DNA of 57,813 nucleotides from Candidatus Rokuibacteriota bacterium (GTDB lineage: Bacteria > Methylomirabilota > Methylomirabilia > Rokubacteriales > CSP1-6). The translations under genes and the position numbers were made by a program. Shown here in pieces: positions 8,156 to 16,753 of this stretch. The first letter of the stretch is position 1. Each line of letters starts with the position of its first letter. The DNA lies in NCBI GenBank assembly GCA_003220495.1, contig QHSP01000040.1, positions 1-57,813 of the forward strand. The letters run 5' to 3'. The notes beneath the pieces were generated by a model. The model worked only from the letters and a program-made list of their open reading frames with translations, had not been told where the DNA came from and did not search any database.

Positions 8156-9496
8156 CTAGAGGCTCGGCGCCGACCCCCGGCCGAGAATATCCTCGCACCA
8201 CGCCGCCACCGAGAGAAGCGGGGCTTCGGTGAAGGCGCCGCTCACGAGCTGCATGCCCAGCGGCAGACCGGACGTCGTCGATCCGCAGGGCACCGTGATC
8301 GACGGCAAGCCCGAGATCGACCACGGGAGCTGGAAGCGCGCGTCGCCCGTCGCCATGCCCTCCGGAGCTTCTCCGGGCGTGGTCGGCGTCAGCAGCACGT
8401 CGTAGCGCTCGAGCAGCGGGCTCATCTCGCGGCGGAACTGGCGTCGGATCCTGAGCGCGCGCACGTAGAGATCGCCCGGAATCAGCATCCCCATCTCGAT
8501 CGAGCTCCGGATTCCGGGTCGATAGAGATCCGCATTCAGCGCGAAGCGTTCGGCGTGGACGCTCGCCGTCTCACTGCGCGTGATCACGTACGCCGCGGCG
8601 GCGACGGCGCGGAACGTCGGCGGCAGCTTGGCCTCTTCGACATCGGCGCCGGCCCGCGCGAGCCGATTGACCGCCTGCGCGGTAACGTCCGCGACCTCCG
8701 GGGTGGCGCGCTCGAAGAACTCGCGCAGGAGACCGACGCGCGGCGCGCGCCGGCGGGCCAGCGCCGCCAGATAGTCGGGCACCGGCACCCGCGAGGAGCT
8801 TGGATCCTCGGGATCGTGGCCGGCCGCGATCGAGAGGCCGAGGGCGATGTCCTCCACGCTCCGGGCCATGAGCCCGACGTGGTCCTGGGTGTAGCTCAGT
8901 GCCATCACGCCGCGTGTGCTGATCCGGCCGAACGTCGGCTTCAGACCCACCAGGCCGCAGTACGACGCAGGGCGGACGTTCGAGCCGATCGTCTGGGTGC
9001 CGAACGCCAGCGGAATCATGCGCGCCGCCACCGCCGCGGCCGAGCCACTCGACGAGCCGCCGGGCGTGCAGGCAAGGTTCCACGGATTGCGCGTGGGCGC
9101 CGGATCGGTGGTCGCGAACTCCGTGGTGTGTAGTTTGCCGAGCAGGATCGCGCCAGCGGCCTTGAATCGCGCCACCGAGGTCGCGTCGTAGTCGGGAACG
9201 AAGCCGGCCATCACCTTCGACCCGGCCTCGGTCCGCAGCCCGGCGCTGTAGAAGATGTCCTTGGCGCCGAAGGGCACCCCGTGGAGCAGGCCGCGGAACG
9301 AGCCCCGCGCGGCCTCGTCGGCCGCCTGCCGCGCCGCGCGGCGCGCGCCCTCACGGTCCACGAGCGCCCACGCCTGCACCCGCCCGTCGATCCGCTCGAT
9401 GCGCTCGAGCAGCGCCTCGACCAGGTCGACGGGCGACAGCACCTTCTCGCGGATCGCCCGCGCCGCGTCGATGGCGTCCAGCGTGTGCAGGCTCAC
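8156..9496 (-). CDS. Amidase signature hydrolase, AtzE-like
   Basis: 446 residues starting at a GTG (9496) that overlaps the TGA of the upstream small gene (GTGA). The Ser-cisSer-Lys apparatus is readable: Lys79 in PFGAKD, the Gly/Ser loop GGSSSGSAAA (146-154) and the nucleophile Ser172 in FGTQTIGSNVRPASYCGLVGLKPT. The usual GTDTGGS is altered to GTQTIGS, yet Ser and the following RPA are kept. Amidase-family enzymes hydrolyse amides, ureas and carboxybiuret-like compounds. Pairing with a GatC/AtzG-like small subunit directly upstream points to the AtzE-type heteromeric arrangement of cyanuric acid/biuret catabolism or a relative. Substrate unproven. An alternative upstream start would overlap most of the small gene and is unlikely. 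Confidence 0.9.
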   Translation of the reverse strand: MSLHTLDAIDAARAIREKVLSPVDLVEALLERIERIDGRVQAWALVDREGARRAARQAADEAARGSFRGLLHGVPFGAKDIFYSAGLRTEAGSKVMAGFVPDYDATSVARFKAAGAILLGKLHTTEFATTDPAPTRNPWNLACTPGGSSSGSAAAVAARMIPLAFGTQTIGSNVRPASYCGLVGLKPTFGRISTRGVMALSYTQDHVGLMARSVEDIALGLSIAAGHDPEDPSSSRVPVPDYLAALARRRAPRVGLLREFFERATPEVADVTAQAVNRLARAGADVEEAKLPPTFRAVAAAAYVITRSETASVHAERFALNADLYRPGIRSSIEMGMLIPGDLYVRALRIRRQFRREMSPLLERYDVLLTPTTPGEAPEGMATGDARFQLPWSISGLPSITVPCGSTTSGLPLGMQLVSGAFTEAPLLSVAAWCEDILGRGSAPSL

Positions 9497-9684
9497 GGGT
9501 CCGCCTCGAGGTAGAAGGCGGGCGGCTCGTCCGCCCCGACGGGAAAGGTCGCCACCTCGGTCATCCAGCCCGCGACGTCTTCGATGGTCTGCGCGAGCTC
9601 CTGGGCGCGCGCAGCCCCGAATCGTCGCTCGGCGGCGGCCCGGAGCCACGCGGCGTACTCGGCGCGCTGACCCTCACAGTCCAT
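9493..9684 (-). CDS. AtzG/GatC-like small amidase subunit
   Basis: A 63-residue protein. The C-terminal half, LAQTIEDVAGWMTEVATFPVGADEPPAFYLEADP, has the pattern of AtzG-like (formerly DUF4089) proteins: a helix followed by an extended [F]PxxxEPAxxF tail that wraps around the partner amidase as GatC does around GatA. It overlaps the amidase GTG by four bases, so the two are probably made in equal amounts. Known AtzG binds AtzE and is needed for its stability. The assignment rests on motif resemblance plus gene order; another GatC-like relative is possible. Confidence 0.7.
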   Translation of the reverse strand: MDCEGQRAEYAAWLRAAAERRFGAARAQELAQTIEDVAGWMTEVATFPVGADEPPAFYLEADP

Positions 9685-9712
9685 GGCTGAGGATCATCTC
9701 ACGCCCGACCAG

Positions 9713-11278
9713 TCACCGGCGCTTGAGCTTCACGTCCTCGTAGGGCGCCGAGAACCCGTAGCTCCCGAGCAGGCCGAGCCCTGATTCCTCCACGCGCGGC
9801 CCCACGCCGTGGAGGAAGGCGAAGTCCCAGACCGGCGCGAACATCGCCCGCTCGTGAATCAGCTGCTGGATCTTGTGAAGCGTCGCCTCCCGCTTCGCGC
9901 GATCCAGCTCGACCGCCTGCTCGCGGAAGAGGCCGTCGATGTCGGGGTAGCCTCCGTACGCGTAGGTCCCCCCGGAAATGGCGAGAGGTTCGAGCCACGT
10001 GGCGGCGTTGCCCGAGGCGCCGATGAACAGATAGACGAGGTTCTTGTACTTCTTGTCGGCCACGCCCTTGAAGAAGGCCGCCCGCTCGAGCGGACGCAGC
10101 TTGAGCTGGATCCCCACCGCCTTCATGTCGGTGAGCATCGCTTCGCCCCAGGAGCACACCTGGAGGTCACAGAAGAACTCGCCGGCGTCGAATCCGTTCG
10201 GGTAGCCCGCCTCGGCGAGCAGCCGCCGCGCCCGGGCAGGATCGTGAGGGTACGGGGGCGCGGGCCAGTAGAAGTCGAAGCTCGAGGGCACGATGCTCCC
10301 GGTGATCTTGGAAAGCCCGAGAGTTGCCGCTTCGTTTAACGTGTTGCGATCTATCGCGAGGTTCGCGGCCAGGCGTACGCGCTTGTCGTGCCAGGGCGAT
10401 TTTGGATCGAATTGATCGGCGAAGATGAGCCAGTGATTGGAGGGGAAGACGGCCTTCAACGTGAGGCCTTGTGTGCGCCGGACCTCTCCGGCCAGCTCAC
10501 CGCTGATCAGGTAGACGACGTCGACGTCGCCACGCTTGAGCGCCGCCAGCCGCGTGGCGTGGTCGGGCATCACCTTGAAGACCAGCCGCTTGACGCTGGG
10601 AACTTTTCGCCAGTACTGCTCGTAGGCCTCGACCACCAGCTCCACGCCGGGGTTGAAGGAGACGAAGCGATAGGGACCGGCGCCGATGGGCGCCTTCTTG
10701 AAGCCGTCGTCACCCACTCTCTCGACGTACTTCTTCGGCACAATCCACCCGGCACCCGACACGCGGCTTCCGTAGATCGTCATGAAATCGGGCCAGGGCT
10801 GCTTGAGCCGGAAGCGGACGCGGCTGGGATCCGGAATCTCGACCGCGACGACCCGCTCCTTGAGGGTCTTCGCGAAGGTGCCTCGATAGCGCTCGAAGGA
10901 GAACCTCACGTCCTCGGCGGTGACCGGTTCGCCGTTGTGGAACCGGACTCCCTTGCGCAGCACGAACTCGTAGACGAGCCCATCGGGCGAGGCGTTCCAC
11001 GATTCGGCGAGGCTGGGCGCGACGCTCCTCCCGGGCAGCGGCTTCACGAGAGCGTCGTGCAACGCCAGCTGGACCATGAACGGCGTCTGCTGGATGTTGT
11101 CCGCCGGGTCGAGCCACGCCGGCACGAGCGTCGTGTGCACGGCCCACGTCATCTGGCCTGCGGGCGCTTCCGAGCGCCCCTCGGGCGCGGCTCCCGCCGT
11201 CCCCGACGTGACGAGCAACATCGAGACAAGAGCGACAAGAAAAACCAGACGACCGGGCCGTGCCGCGACTCGGCTCAT
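9713..11278 (-). CDS. Family-5 (peptide/nickel-type) ABC solute-binding protein, paralogue 1
   Basis: 521 residues from the ATG at 11278. A frame extension to an ATG at 11320 is open but puts 14 polar residues before a clean signal peptide (MSRVAARPGRLVFLVALVSMLLVTSGTAGA). The SBP_bac_5 hallmarks follow: DPADNIQQTPFMVQLALHDALVKPLPG, then PSLAESWNASPDGLVYEFVLRKGVRFHNGEPVTAEDV, and a C-terminal SAPYEDVKLKRR. The mature protein is periplasmic and should bind an oligopeptide or other medium-size ligand. It is the last of four paralogues in this stretch; no DppBCDF-type permease or ATPase is encoded in the window. The start is preceded by a seven-codon leader frame (separate entry). Confidence 0.92.
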   Translation of the reverse strand: MSRVAARPGRLVFLVALVSMLLVTSGTAGAAPEGRSEAPAGQMTWAVHTTLVPAWLDPADNIQQTPFMVQLALHDALVKPLPGRSVAPSLAESWNASPDGLVYEFVLRKGVRFHNGEPVTAEDVRFSFERYRGTFAKTLKERVVAVEIPDPSRVRFRLKQPWPDFMTIYGSRVSGAGWIVPKKYVERVGDDGFKKAPIGAGPYRFVSFNPGVELVVEAYEQYWRKVPSVKRLVFKVMPDHATRLAALKRGDVDVVYLISGELAGEVRRTQGLTLKAVFPSNHWLIFADQFDPKSPWHDKRVRLAANLAIDRNTLNEAATLGLSKITGSIVPSSFDFYWPAPPYPHDPARARRLLAEAGYPNGFDAGEFFCDLQVCSWGEAMLTDMKAVGIQLKLRPLERAAFFKGVADKKYKNLVYLFIGASGNAATWLEPLAISGGTYAYGGYPDIDGLFREQAVELDRAKREATLHKIQQLIHERAMFAPVWDFAFLHGVGPRVEESGLGLLGSYGFSAPYEDVKLKRR

Positions 11279-11298
11279 ACGGGCCGGACCACTCTCAT
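11275..11298 (-). other. Seven-codon leader frame coupled to the binding-protein start
   Basis: On the minus strand AGGGGG-CTTCC-ATG begins a tiny frame reading MRVVRPV followed by TGA; the TGA overlaps the ATG at 11278 (ATGA). The neighbouring paralogue at 12877 starts with the same AGGAGG-CTTCC-ATG layout but there it begins the real protein. So the ribosome site here seems to be the ancestral one, with the reading frame broken after seven codons and translation re-initiating at 11278. Whether it regulates anything is unknown. Confidence 0.35.
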
Positions 11299-11329
11299 GG
11301 AAGCCCCCTTGTTTGTCCATCTTGTTTTC

Positions 11330-12877
11330 TTATTTTCGTTTCAGCTTCACATCCTCGTACGGCGCGGAGAAGGCGTATCCGGTGATGACCCCGATTCCCG
11401 ACTCTTCCACGTTCGGCCCGAACCCGTTCAGGCCGGCGTTCAGCCAGATCGGCGCGATCATCGCCTTTTCGTGGATCAGCTGCTGGATACGATGCAGGGT
11501 CGCCTCGCGGCGCTTGGGATCGAGCTCGGTCGCTTGCTCCAGGAAGAGCCCGTCGATGTCGTTGTAGCTGCCGTAGACGTAGGTGCCGCCGGTGGCGACG
11601 AACGCCTCGATTCTCGTGGCGGCGTTGCCGAAGGCGCCGCTGCCGCCCTGGATGAGCCCCTTGAGCTTCTTCTCCGCCCATCCCCTGAAGAAGGCCGCGC
11701 GCTCGATCGGCCGGAGCTTCACCCGGATGCCGGACGAATTGAGATAGTTGACCACCGGCTCGCCGACGTACGCGATCGCGGCGTCGCAGAAGTAGTCCCC
11801 GGCGTCGAAGCCATTGGGATAGCCGGCCTCGGTCAGAAGCTGCTTGGCCTTGGCGGGATCGTACGACTGGCCCGGCGGCTGCCAGTAGAACTCGAAGCTA
11901 CTCGGAATGATGCTCCACGTGATCTTGGAATGTCCGAGAGCGTCCGCCTGGTTCATCGCGTTCCGATCGATTGCGTAGTTGGTGGCCAGGCGTACGCGTC
12001 GATCATGCCACGGCGACTTCGGATCCCACTGATCGGGAAAGTTGACCCAGAATGTGGCCTGGCCGACGTTGGGCTTCAGGGTCAGCCCCGGGCTTCGCCG
12101 GAGCTCCTCGGCCAGCGCGCCCCGAATCCCGTATGCGACGTCGACCTCACCGCGCTTGAGCGCGGCCAGCCGCGTCGCCTCGTCCGGGATCGATCTCAAG
12201 ATAAGGCGCTTGACGTTCGGCACCTTGCGCCAGTACTGCTCGAACGCCTCCACGACGAGCTCGATGCCGGGGCTGTACGAGACGAATTTGTACGGTCCCG
12301 CCCCGATCGGCGCCTTCTTGAAACCCTCGTCCCCGACCTTCTCGACGTACTTCTTCGGCACGATCCAGCTGGCGCCGGTGGCGCCGATGTAGAAGGTCAT
12401 GAAGTCGGGCCACGGCCGCTTGAGCCGGAAGCGCACGCGTCCGGGGTCCGGCGTCTCGATCGCCGCCACGCTGTCCTTGAGCGGCTTGGCGGAGGCGCCG
12501 CGGTAGCGCTCGAACGAGAACTTCACGTCCTCGGCGGTCACCGCGTCGCCGTTGTGGAACCGGGCGCTCTTCCGAAGCACGAACTCGTAGACGAGCCCGT
12601 CCGGCGACATGCTCCACGACTCGGCCAGGCTCGGGGCCATCGGATTGCCCGGCAAGGGCTTCAGCACAGCGTCGTGCAAGGCGTAGAGCACCATGAACGG
12701 CGTGATGATCCCGGATGTCTCGGCCGGGTCGAACCACGTGGGAGCGAGCGAGATGTGAACTGCCCAGGTCATCTGACCGGTGGGCGCGTCAGGCGCCGCG
12801 GCGGCGCTCGGTGAGACGCCGGCGGTCAGGGCCGCGAAGACGAACAACGAAGCGAAGAGGCCTCGAACGGGTCGCAT
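11330..12877 (-). CDS. Family-5 ABC solute-binding protein, paralogue 2
   Basis: 515 residues, ATG at 12877 behind a strong AGGAGG. A signal peptide (RGLFASLFVFAALTAGVSPSAAAA) is followed by the duplicated-gene signature APDAPTGQMTWAVHISLAPTWFDPAE. The periplasmic fold continues through PSLAESWSMSPDGLVYEFVLRKSARFHNGDAVTAEDVKFSFERYRG and ends SAPYEDVKLKRK. It is closest in the visible motifs to paralogues 1 and 3. The 51 bases to paralogue 1 hold only its leader. Ligand contacts differ mainly in the second domain (residues 270-400), so the copies may have different specificities; this is inference. Confidence 0.93.
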   Translation of the reverse strand: MRPVRGLFASLFVFAALTAGVSPSAAAAPDAPTGQMTWAVHISLAPTWFDPAETSGIITPFMVLYALHDAVLKPLPGNPMAPSLAESWSMSPDGLVYEFVLRKSARFHNGDAVTAEDVKFSFERYRGASAKPLKDSVAAIETPDPGRVRFRLKRPWPDFMTFYIGATGASWIVPKKYVEKVGDEGFKKAPIGAGPYKFVSYSPGIELVVEAFEQYWRKVPNVKRLILRSIPDEATRLAALKRGEVDVAYGIRGALAEELRRSPGLTLKPNVGQATFWVNFPDQWDPKSPWHDRRVRLATNYAIDRNAMNQADALGHSKITWSIIPSSFEFYWQPPGQSYDPAKAKQLLTEAGYPNGFDAGDYFCDAAIAYVGEPVVNYLNSSGIRVKLRPIERAAFFRGWAEKKLKGLIQGGSGAFGNAATRIEAFVATGGTYVYGSYNDIDGLFLEQATELDPKRREATLHRIQQLIHEKAMIAPIWLNAGLNGFGPNVEESGIGVITGYAFSAPYEDVKLKRK

Positions 12878-12935
12878 GGAAGCCTCCTGTTCTCGCGTGA
12901 GCTGTTACGTCAGGTGTTTGGCGTGATGAGCCTCG

Positions 12936-14471
12936 TTACTTGTTTTTGAGTCGCACGTCTTCGTAGGGCGCAGAGAACGCCCAGCCGGTGATGAGGCCGA
13001 GACCCGACTCGGCCACGCGCGGACCGTGCGCGTGGATGAAGCCGAGCTCCCAGACCGGCGCGTACATCGCCTTGTCGTGGATGAGCTGCTGGATCCGGTG
13101 CAGCGCGGCTTCGCGGCGCTTGCGGTCGAGCTCGGCGGCCTGCTCGCGAAAGAGCCCGTCGATGTCGGGGTAGCTTCCATAGACGTACGGTCCGCCGCCG
13201 ACCGTGAACACCTCGAGCCGCGTGGCCGCGTTGCCGAAGGCGCCGCTGATGCTGTAGGCCAGATTCTTCAGCTTCTTTTCCTGGTAGGCCTTGAAGAAGG
13301 CGGCACGCTCGAGCGGGCGGAGCTTCACGCGGATGCCGACCGCCTGCAGATAGCCTATGAGCGCCTCGCTCATCGTGGCGGTCGGGGGCTCGCACCAGAG
13401 ATCACCCGCGTCGAACCCGTTGGGATAGCCCGCCTCGGCGAGTAGCTGCTTGGCCCGGGCCGGGTCGAACGAATAGGCCGGCGGCTGCCAGAAGAAATCG
13501 AAGCTCGCGGGAATGATGCTCCAGGTGATCCGCGAGAACCCGAGCGTGAGGGCCTCGTTGACGGCCTGGCGATTCATCGCGTAGTTCGCCGCCAGGCGCA
13601 CCCGCCGGTCGGCCCACGGTGACTTCGGATCCCACTGGTCGAGGAACACGAGCCAGTGCGTCGACACGATCGGCGTCGGCTTGAGCGTGAGGCCGGGCGT
13701 CCGTCGCACTTCTTCGGCGAGCTCGCCCTGGAGCAGGTAGATGACGTCGGCCTCACCGCGCTTGAGCATCGCCAGGCGCGTGGCCTCGTCCTGGACGGAC
13801 TTGATGACCAGGCGCTTCACGCTCGGGACTTTCCGCCAGTACTGCTCGTGAGCCTCGAGCACCAGCTCGATTCCCGGGTTGAACGTAACGAAGCGATAGG
13901 GGCCGGCGCCGATCGGCGCCTTCTTGAAGCCGTCGTCGCCCACCTTCTCGAGGTATTTCTTGGGGACGACCCAGCCGGCGCCCGTGGTGAGGCTCCCGTA
14001 GTAGGTCATGAAGTCGGGCCACGGCTCCTTGAGCTTGAAGCGAACCCGGTGCGGGTCCACGACCTCCACGACCGGCACGCGCTCCCGCAAGAGCTTGGAC
14101 GCGGCGCCTCGATACCGCTCGAACGAGAACTTCACGTCCTCGGCCGTGACGGGATCGCCGTTGTGGAACTTGGCCCCCTGACGCAGCACGAACTCGTAGG
14201 TGAGGCCGTCCTTCGAGAGGCTCCAGGACTCGGCCAGGCTCGGGGCCATGGGGTTGCCGGGCATCGGCTTGACCAGCGCGTCGTGGAGCGCGTAGAGGAT
14301 CATGAACGGCGTGCCGATCCCGGGTGTCTCGGCCGGGTCGAACCACGTGGGGGCCAGCGTGATGTGCGCCGCCCACGTCAGCTGCCCTGTCGGCGCGTCC
14401 GGCGCCGCGCCGGCCGGCGGCGTGTCGGCCAGCACGAGGGCCAGCACGAGCAACGAGGCCAGACGGCTCAT
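12936..14471 (-). CDS. Family-5 ABC solute-binding protein, paralogue 3
   Basis: 511 residues, ATG at 14471, only 10 bases after the bicupin stop and with AGGGGTG as ribosome site, so co-transcription with the bicupin is likely. The short signal peptide MSRLASLLVLALVLADTPPAGA leads into APDAPTGQLTWAAHITLAPTWFDPAE. The C-terminus is SAPYEDVRLKNK. It shares the SFERYRG, GWVVPKKYLEKVGDDGFKKAPIGAGPYRF and EQYWRKVPSVKRL segments with the other copies, showing recent duplication. Confidence 0.93.
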   Translation of the reverse strand: MSRLASLLVLALVLADTPPAGAAPDAPTGQLTWAAHITLAPTWFDPAETPGIGTPFMILYALHDALVKPMPGNPMAPSLAESWSLSKDGLTYEFVLRQGAKFHNGDPVTAEDVKFSFERYRGAASKLLRERVPVVEVVDPHRVRFKLKEPWPDFMTYYGSLTTGAGWVVPKKYLEKVGDDGFKKAPIGAGPYRFVTFNPGIELVLEAHEQYWRKVPSVKRLVIKSVQDEATRLAMLKRGEADVIYLLQGELAEEVRRTPGLTLKPTPIVSTHWLVFLDQWDPKSPWADRRVRLAANYAMNRQAVNEALTLGFSRITWSIIPASFDFFWQPPAYSFDPARAKQLLAEAGYPNGFDAGDLWCEPPTATMSEALIGYLQAVGIRVKLRPLERAAFFKAYQEKKLKNLAYSISGAFGNAATRLEVFTVGGGPYVYGSYPDIDGLFREQAAELDRKRREAALHRIQQLIHDKAMYAPVWELGFIHAHGPRVAESGLGLITGWAFSAPYEDVRLKNK

Positions 14472-14481
14472 CGCCGCACCC

Positions 14482-15162
14482 CTAGACCGGCTCCGTTCGG
14501 CCCCACACGACCGCCAGGACCGTGGCGCCGTTCTTCGTCGTCACGGTGTGCACGCAGCCGTTCGGTCGATAGTTCATGTTGCCGGTGGTCACGGGACCGG
14601 ATTCGTCCGCGTTAGCCCCTTCGAGGACGAAAATGAGCTCGTCGCCGACGTGCCGGTGGGCCGCCAAGGTGGCGCCCGGCTCGAATTGCGCGAGGATCGC
14701 GCGCCGCTCTTGTGTCCCGGTCTTGTCCTCCCAGATCCTCTTCTGGCGCACACCCGGCCGCGCCTCGATCCACGGCAGATCGCTCAGCGCGAAGATCTGC
14801 GACGGGAGCCCGCTGGTCCGCTGCGCCAGCGGCTCCACCCCGCCGGTGAGGATCGCCAGGACCGTCGCGCCGTTGGGCGCCGACACCGTGTGGACACAGC
14901 CATTCGGCCGGTAGCCCATGTTCCCCGAGGTGATCGTGCCGAACTCGTCGTGAATGGCGCCCTCGACGACGAAGACCAGCTCATCGCCGACGTGCCGATG
15001 CAGCGGCAGCTTGGCGCCCGGCGCGATCCGGGTCATGACAGCCCGTCGATTGCTCTCCGGATGCTCCCAGATGTTCTTGCCGCGCACCCCGGGCTGGCGC
15101 TCCTGCCACGGGAGATCGGCGAGCGAGATGATCTGCGAGGGCGGCGTTTTCGTCGTGCTCAT
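14482..15162 (-). CDS. Bicupin protein (two ChrR-like cupin domains in tandem)
   Basis: 226 residues formed by an internal duplication. Residues 10-110 (ISLADLPWQERQPGVRGKNIWE ... HRHVGDELVFVVEG ... NMGYRPNGCVHTV) repeat as residues 120-222 (FALSDLPWIEARPGVRQKRIWE ... HRHVGDELIFVLEG ... NMNYRPNGCVHTV). Each half has the cupin metal ligands HxHxxxE and a later His. Similar single domains occur in ChrR anti-sigma factors and in dioxygenase-like cupins. There is no zinc-finger ASD domain, so it is not an anti-sigma factor. A metal-dependent enzyme or binding role beside the solute-binding genes is inference. Confidence 0.85.
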   Translation of the reverse strand: MSTTKTPPSQIISLADLPWQERQPGVRGKNIWEHPESNRRAVMTRIAPGAKLPLHRHVGDELVFVVEGAIHDEFGTITSGNMGYRPNGCVHTVSAPNGATVLAILTGGVEPLAQRTSGLPSQIFALSDLPWIEARPGVRQKRIWEDKTGTQERRAILAQFEPGATLAAHRHVGDELIFVLEGANADESGPVTTGNMNYRPNGCVHTVTTKNGATVLAVVWGRTEPV

Positions 15163-15235
15163 CGTGTCTTCTCCTGGCTCACGGGGCGTCGTGCGGCAGA
15201 GTAGCGCGCGCCGTGGGCGGGGGTCAACGAGGGCG

Positions 15236-16753
15236 CTATTTTGCCTTGAGCTTCAGATCCTCGTAGGGGGCCGAAAAGGCGTAGCCGGCGATGAGCCCGA
15301 GCCCGGGCTCGTCCACGCGCCGGCCGACGCCGTTGACGAAGGCCAGCTCGTACATCGGCGCGACCATCGCCTTGTCGGTCACGAGCTGCTGGACGCGATG
15401 GAGGATCGCCTCGCGCTTGGCGCGGTCGAGCTCGGTCGCCTGCTCGCGAAAGAGCCCGTCGACGTCCGGGTATCCGCCGTAGGCGAACTGCCCGCCCGAG
15501 ATCATGTAGGCCTCGAGACGCGTGGCGGCATTGCCGAAGGAGCCGCCGATGATCTGGACGAGGTTCTTCAGCTTCTTGTCCGCGATGCTCTTGTTGAAGG
15601 CGGCGCGCTCGAGCGGGCGGAGCTTGGCGCGTATTCCCACGGATTGTAGATAACCGATCATCGCCTCGGCCGCGTCGGCCGACGTCATGTCGCAGAAGTA
15701 CTCGCCGGCGTCGAAGCCGCCCGCGTAGCCGGCCTCGGCCAGGAGCCGCTTGGCGCCGGCGGGATCGAAGGCGTAGGCCGGGGGTTGCCAGAAGAAATCG
15801 AACGAGGTCGGAACGATGCTGAACGTGATCCGCGAGAGACCGGACGTCCTCGCCTGGTCGATGGCCTTCCGGTCGATCGCGAGATTCGCCGCGAGCCGGA
15901 CGCGGCGATCGTGCCACGGCGACTTCGCGTCCCACTGGTCGACGAAGTAGAGCCAGTGCGTGGACGGATAGACGGCCTTCAGGGTGAGCCCCGGCGTGCG
16001 CCGCACCTCGTCGCCGAGCTCGCCGATCATGGAGAAGGCGATGTCCGCTTCGCCGCGCTTGAGCGCGGCCAGCCGCGTCGACGGATCGGGGATCGTGCGC
16101 AGCACGAGCCGCTTCACGCTCGGGCTCTTGCGCCAGTAGCCCTCGAACGCCTCCAGCACGAGCTCGATCCCCGGCGTGAAAGAGACGAAGCGATAGGGGC
16201 CGGCGCCGATCGGCGCCTTGCGAAACCCGTCTTCGCCAACTCGCTCGACGTACTTCTTCGGCACGACCCAGCCGGCGCCCGTGGCGAGGGTGCCGTAAAA
16301 GGTCATGAAGTCGGGCCACGGCTGCTTGAGCCGGAAGCGCACGCGCCCCGCGTCCGGCGTCTCGAGCGCGGCGACTCGGTCCTTGAGGGCGCGCGCGAAG
16401 ATGCCGCGATAGCGCTCGAAGGAAAATTTCACGTCCTCGGCGGTGACCGGCTCGCCGTGGTGGAATTTCACGCCCCGGCGCAGCACGAAGTCGTAGACGA
16501 GCCCGTCCGGCGAGACGGACCACGATTCGGCCAGGCTGGGGGCGAGCGTCTTGCCGGGCATCGGCTTCACGAGCCCGTCGTGGAGCGCGTACAGCACCAT
16601 GAACGACGTGATGATCGTCGTCTCCGCGGGATCGAAGTAGGTCGGCACCAGGGTCGTGTGCACCGCCCACGTGATCTGCTCGGCGGGCGCGTCCGCGCGC
16701 CCCGCGGGCGCCAGGAGGAGCAGCAGGGCAACGACGGGCGCGAGGAGTTTCAT
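15236..16753 (-). CDS. Family-5 ABC solute-binding protein, paralogue 4
   Basis: 505 residues. The start ATG at 16753 overlaps the TGA of the upstream esterase (ATGA), which settles the start over longer frames. The signal peptide is MKLLAPVVALLLLLAPAGRADA. The mature protein begins EQITWAVHTTLVPTYFDPAETTIITSFMVLYALHDGLVKPMPGKTLAPSLAESW and ends SAPYEDLKLKAK. Coupling to an esterase suggests an ester-containing ligand, but this is only context. It is separated from the other three copies by the bicupin. Confidence 0.93.
   Translation of the reverse strand: MKLLAPVVALLLLLAPAGRADAPAEQITWAVHTTLVPTYFDPAETTIITSFMVLYALHDGLVKPMPGKTLAPSLAESWSVSPDGLVYDFVLRRGVKFHHGEPVTAEDVKFSFERYRGIFARALKDRVAALETPDAGRVRFRLKQPWPDFMTFYGTLATGAGWVVPKKYVERVGEDGFRKAPIGAGPYRFVSFTPGIELVLEAFEGYWRKSPSVKRLVLRTIPDPSTRLAALKRGEADIAFSMIGELGDEVRRTPGLTLKAVYPSTHWLYFVDQWDAKSPWHDRRVRLAANLAIDRKAIDQARTSGLSRITFSIVPTSFDFFWQPPAYAFDPAGAKRLLAEAGYAGGFDAGEYFCDMTSADAAEAMIGYLQSVGIRAKLRPLERAAFNKSIADKKLKNLVQIIGGSFGNAATRLEAYMISGGQFAYGGYPDVDGLFREQATELDRAKREAILHRVQQLVTDKAMVAPMYELAFVNGVGRRVDEPGLGLIAGYAFSAPYEDLKLKAK

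Noticed and set aside
10388-12814. 808-codon plus-strand open frame
   Set aside because: Crosses two binding-protein genes in antisense and has no family features.
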